A stretch of 12,078 bases of DNA from Gammaproteobacteria bacterium (GTDB lineage: Bacteria; Pseudomonadota; Gammaproteobacteria; Chromatiales; Chromatiaceae). A program made the translations under genes and the position numbers. This document shows positions 11,989-12,078 of this stretch, one piece after another. The stretch covers positions 1 through 12,078 of the forward strand of contig JAUVEG010000014.1 of the NCBI GenBank assembly GCA_030594925.1, read 5' to 3'. Below the pieces are notes generated by a model, which worked only from the letters and a program-made list of their open reading frames with translations, was not told where the DNA came from and searched no databases. Each line of letters opens with the position of its first letter. Position 1 is the stretch's first letter.

Positions 11989-12078
11989 ATGCGTACTCAT
12001 TATTGTGGACAACTAAATGCTGACCATATCGGTCAGACAGTCGAACTCTGTGGATGGGTTCATCGGCGGCGGGATCAT
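11989..12078 (+). CDS. aspS: Aspartyl-tRNA synthetase, N-terminal 30 codons (cut by window edge)
   Basis: The ATG at 11989 opens [20 protein letters not shown] and continues [10 protein letters not shown] to the window edge. This is the characteristic start of bacterial AspRS: the MRTxYCGxL opening followed by the OB-fold anticodon-binding strand VxLCGWVxRRRDHG. The full enzyme (about 590 residues) charges tRNA-Asp, or both tRNA-Asp and tRNA-Asn in organisms using the indirect route. The Shine-Dalgarno is weak (GGAACAG), and the leader is a T-rich tract after the hairpin array. Only the start is visible, so integrity cannot be judged. Confidence 0.95.
   Translation, partial: MRTHYCGQLNADHIGQTVELCGWVHRRRDH

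Overview
The window is chromosomal DNA from a bacterium, most likely a gammaproteobacterium. The evidence is a YgfZ-type folate protein, an FmdB zinc-ribbon gene directly upstream of aspS, a tRNA-Asn with encoded CCA, and a GNAT/DUF1778 toxin-antitoxin pair. The abundant small palindromic intergenic repeats resemble those of sulfur-oxidising lineages such as Chromatiales, but that placement is only an impression.

The left part (about 1-5200) is accessory and decayed. It opens with a palindromic repeat element (152-338). Next come two small secreted proteins, a DUF3011 protein and a lipoprotein, that share a nearly identical C-terminal module; a 114-bp MITE-like insertion lies between the copies. 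A four-helix holin-like membrane protein follows. Then come two broken genes (a PLDc_N-type membrane protein with an internal TGA and a frameshifted, truncated DUF1835 gene), about 540 bp with no recognisable gene, and an apparently intact GNAT toxin/DUF1778 antitoxin operon on the minus strand. The last piece is the scar of an integrative conjugative element: the C-terminal part of a TraI_2/MobH-type relaxase on the plus strand, running into a gutted tyrosine integrase on the minus strand. The integrase begins about 125 bp from the 3' end of tRNA-Asn, which was probably the attachment site.

The middle part (5210-8900) is core-like: tRNA-Asn with a good sigma-70 promoter, ygfZ and a cupin-like gene on the minus strand, and a divergent RNB-domain exoribonuclease on the plus strand.

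The right part begins with a 156-bp nested inverted-repeat element flanked by a perfect 10-bp direct repeat. It is followed by a promoter region with two palindromes and a two-gene operon encoding a 56-residue acidic protein and a 610-residue SMC/Rad50-like ATPase. The ATPase has two transmembrane helices where a Rad50/SbcC coiled-coil apex would be, which makes this operon the best candidate for an undescribed system. A dyad repeat and extended -10 promoter lead into the FmdB gene, then a five-unit array of C-run/G-run hairpins, then the first 30 codons of aspS at the window edge.
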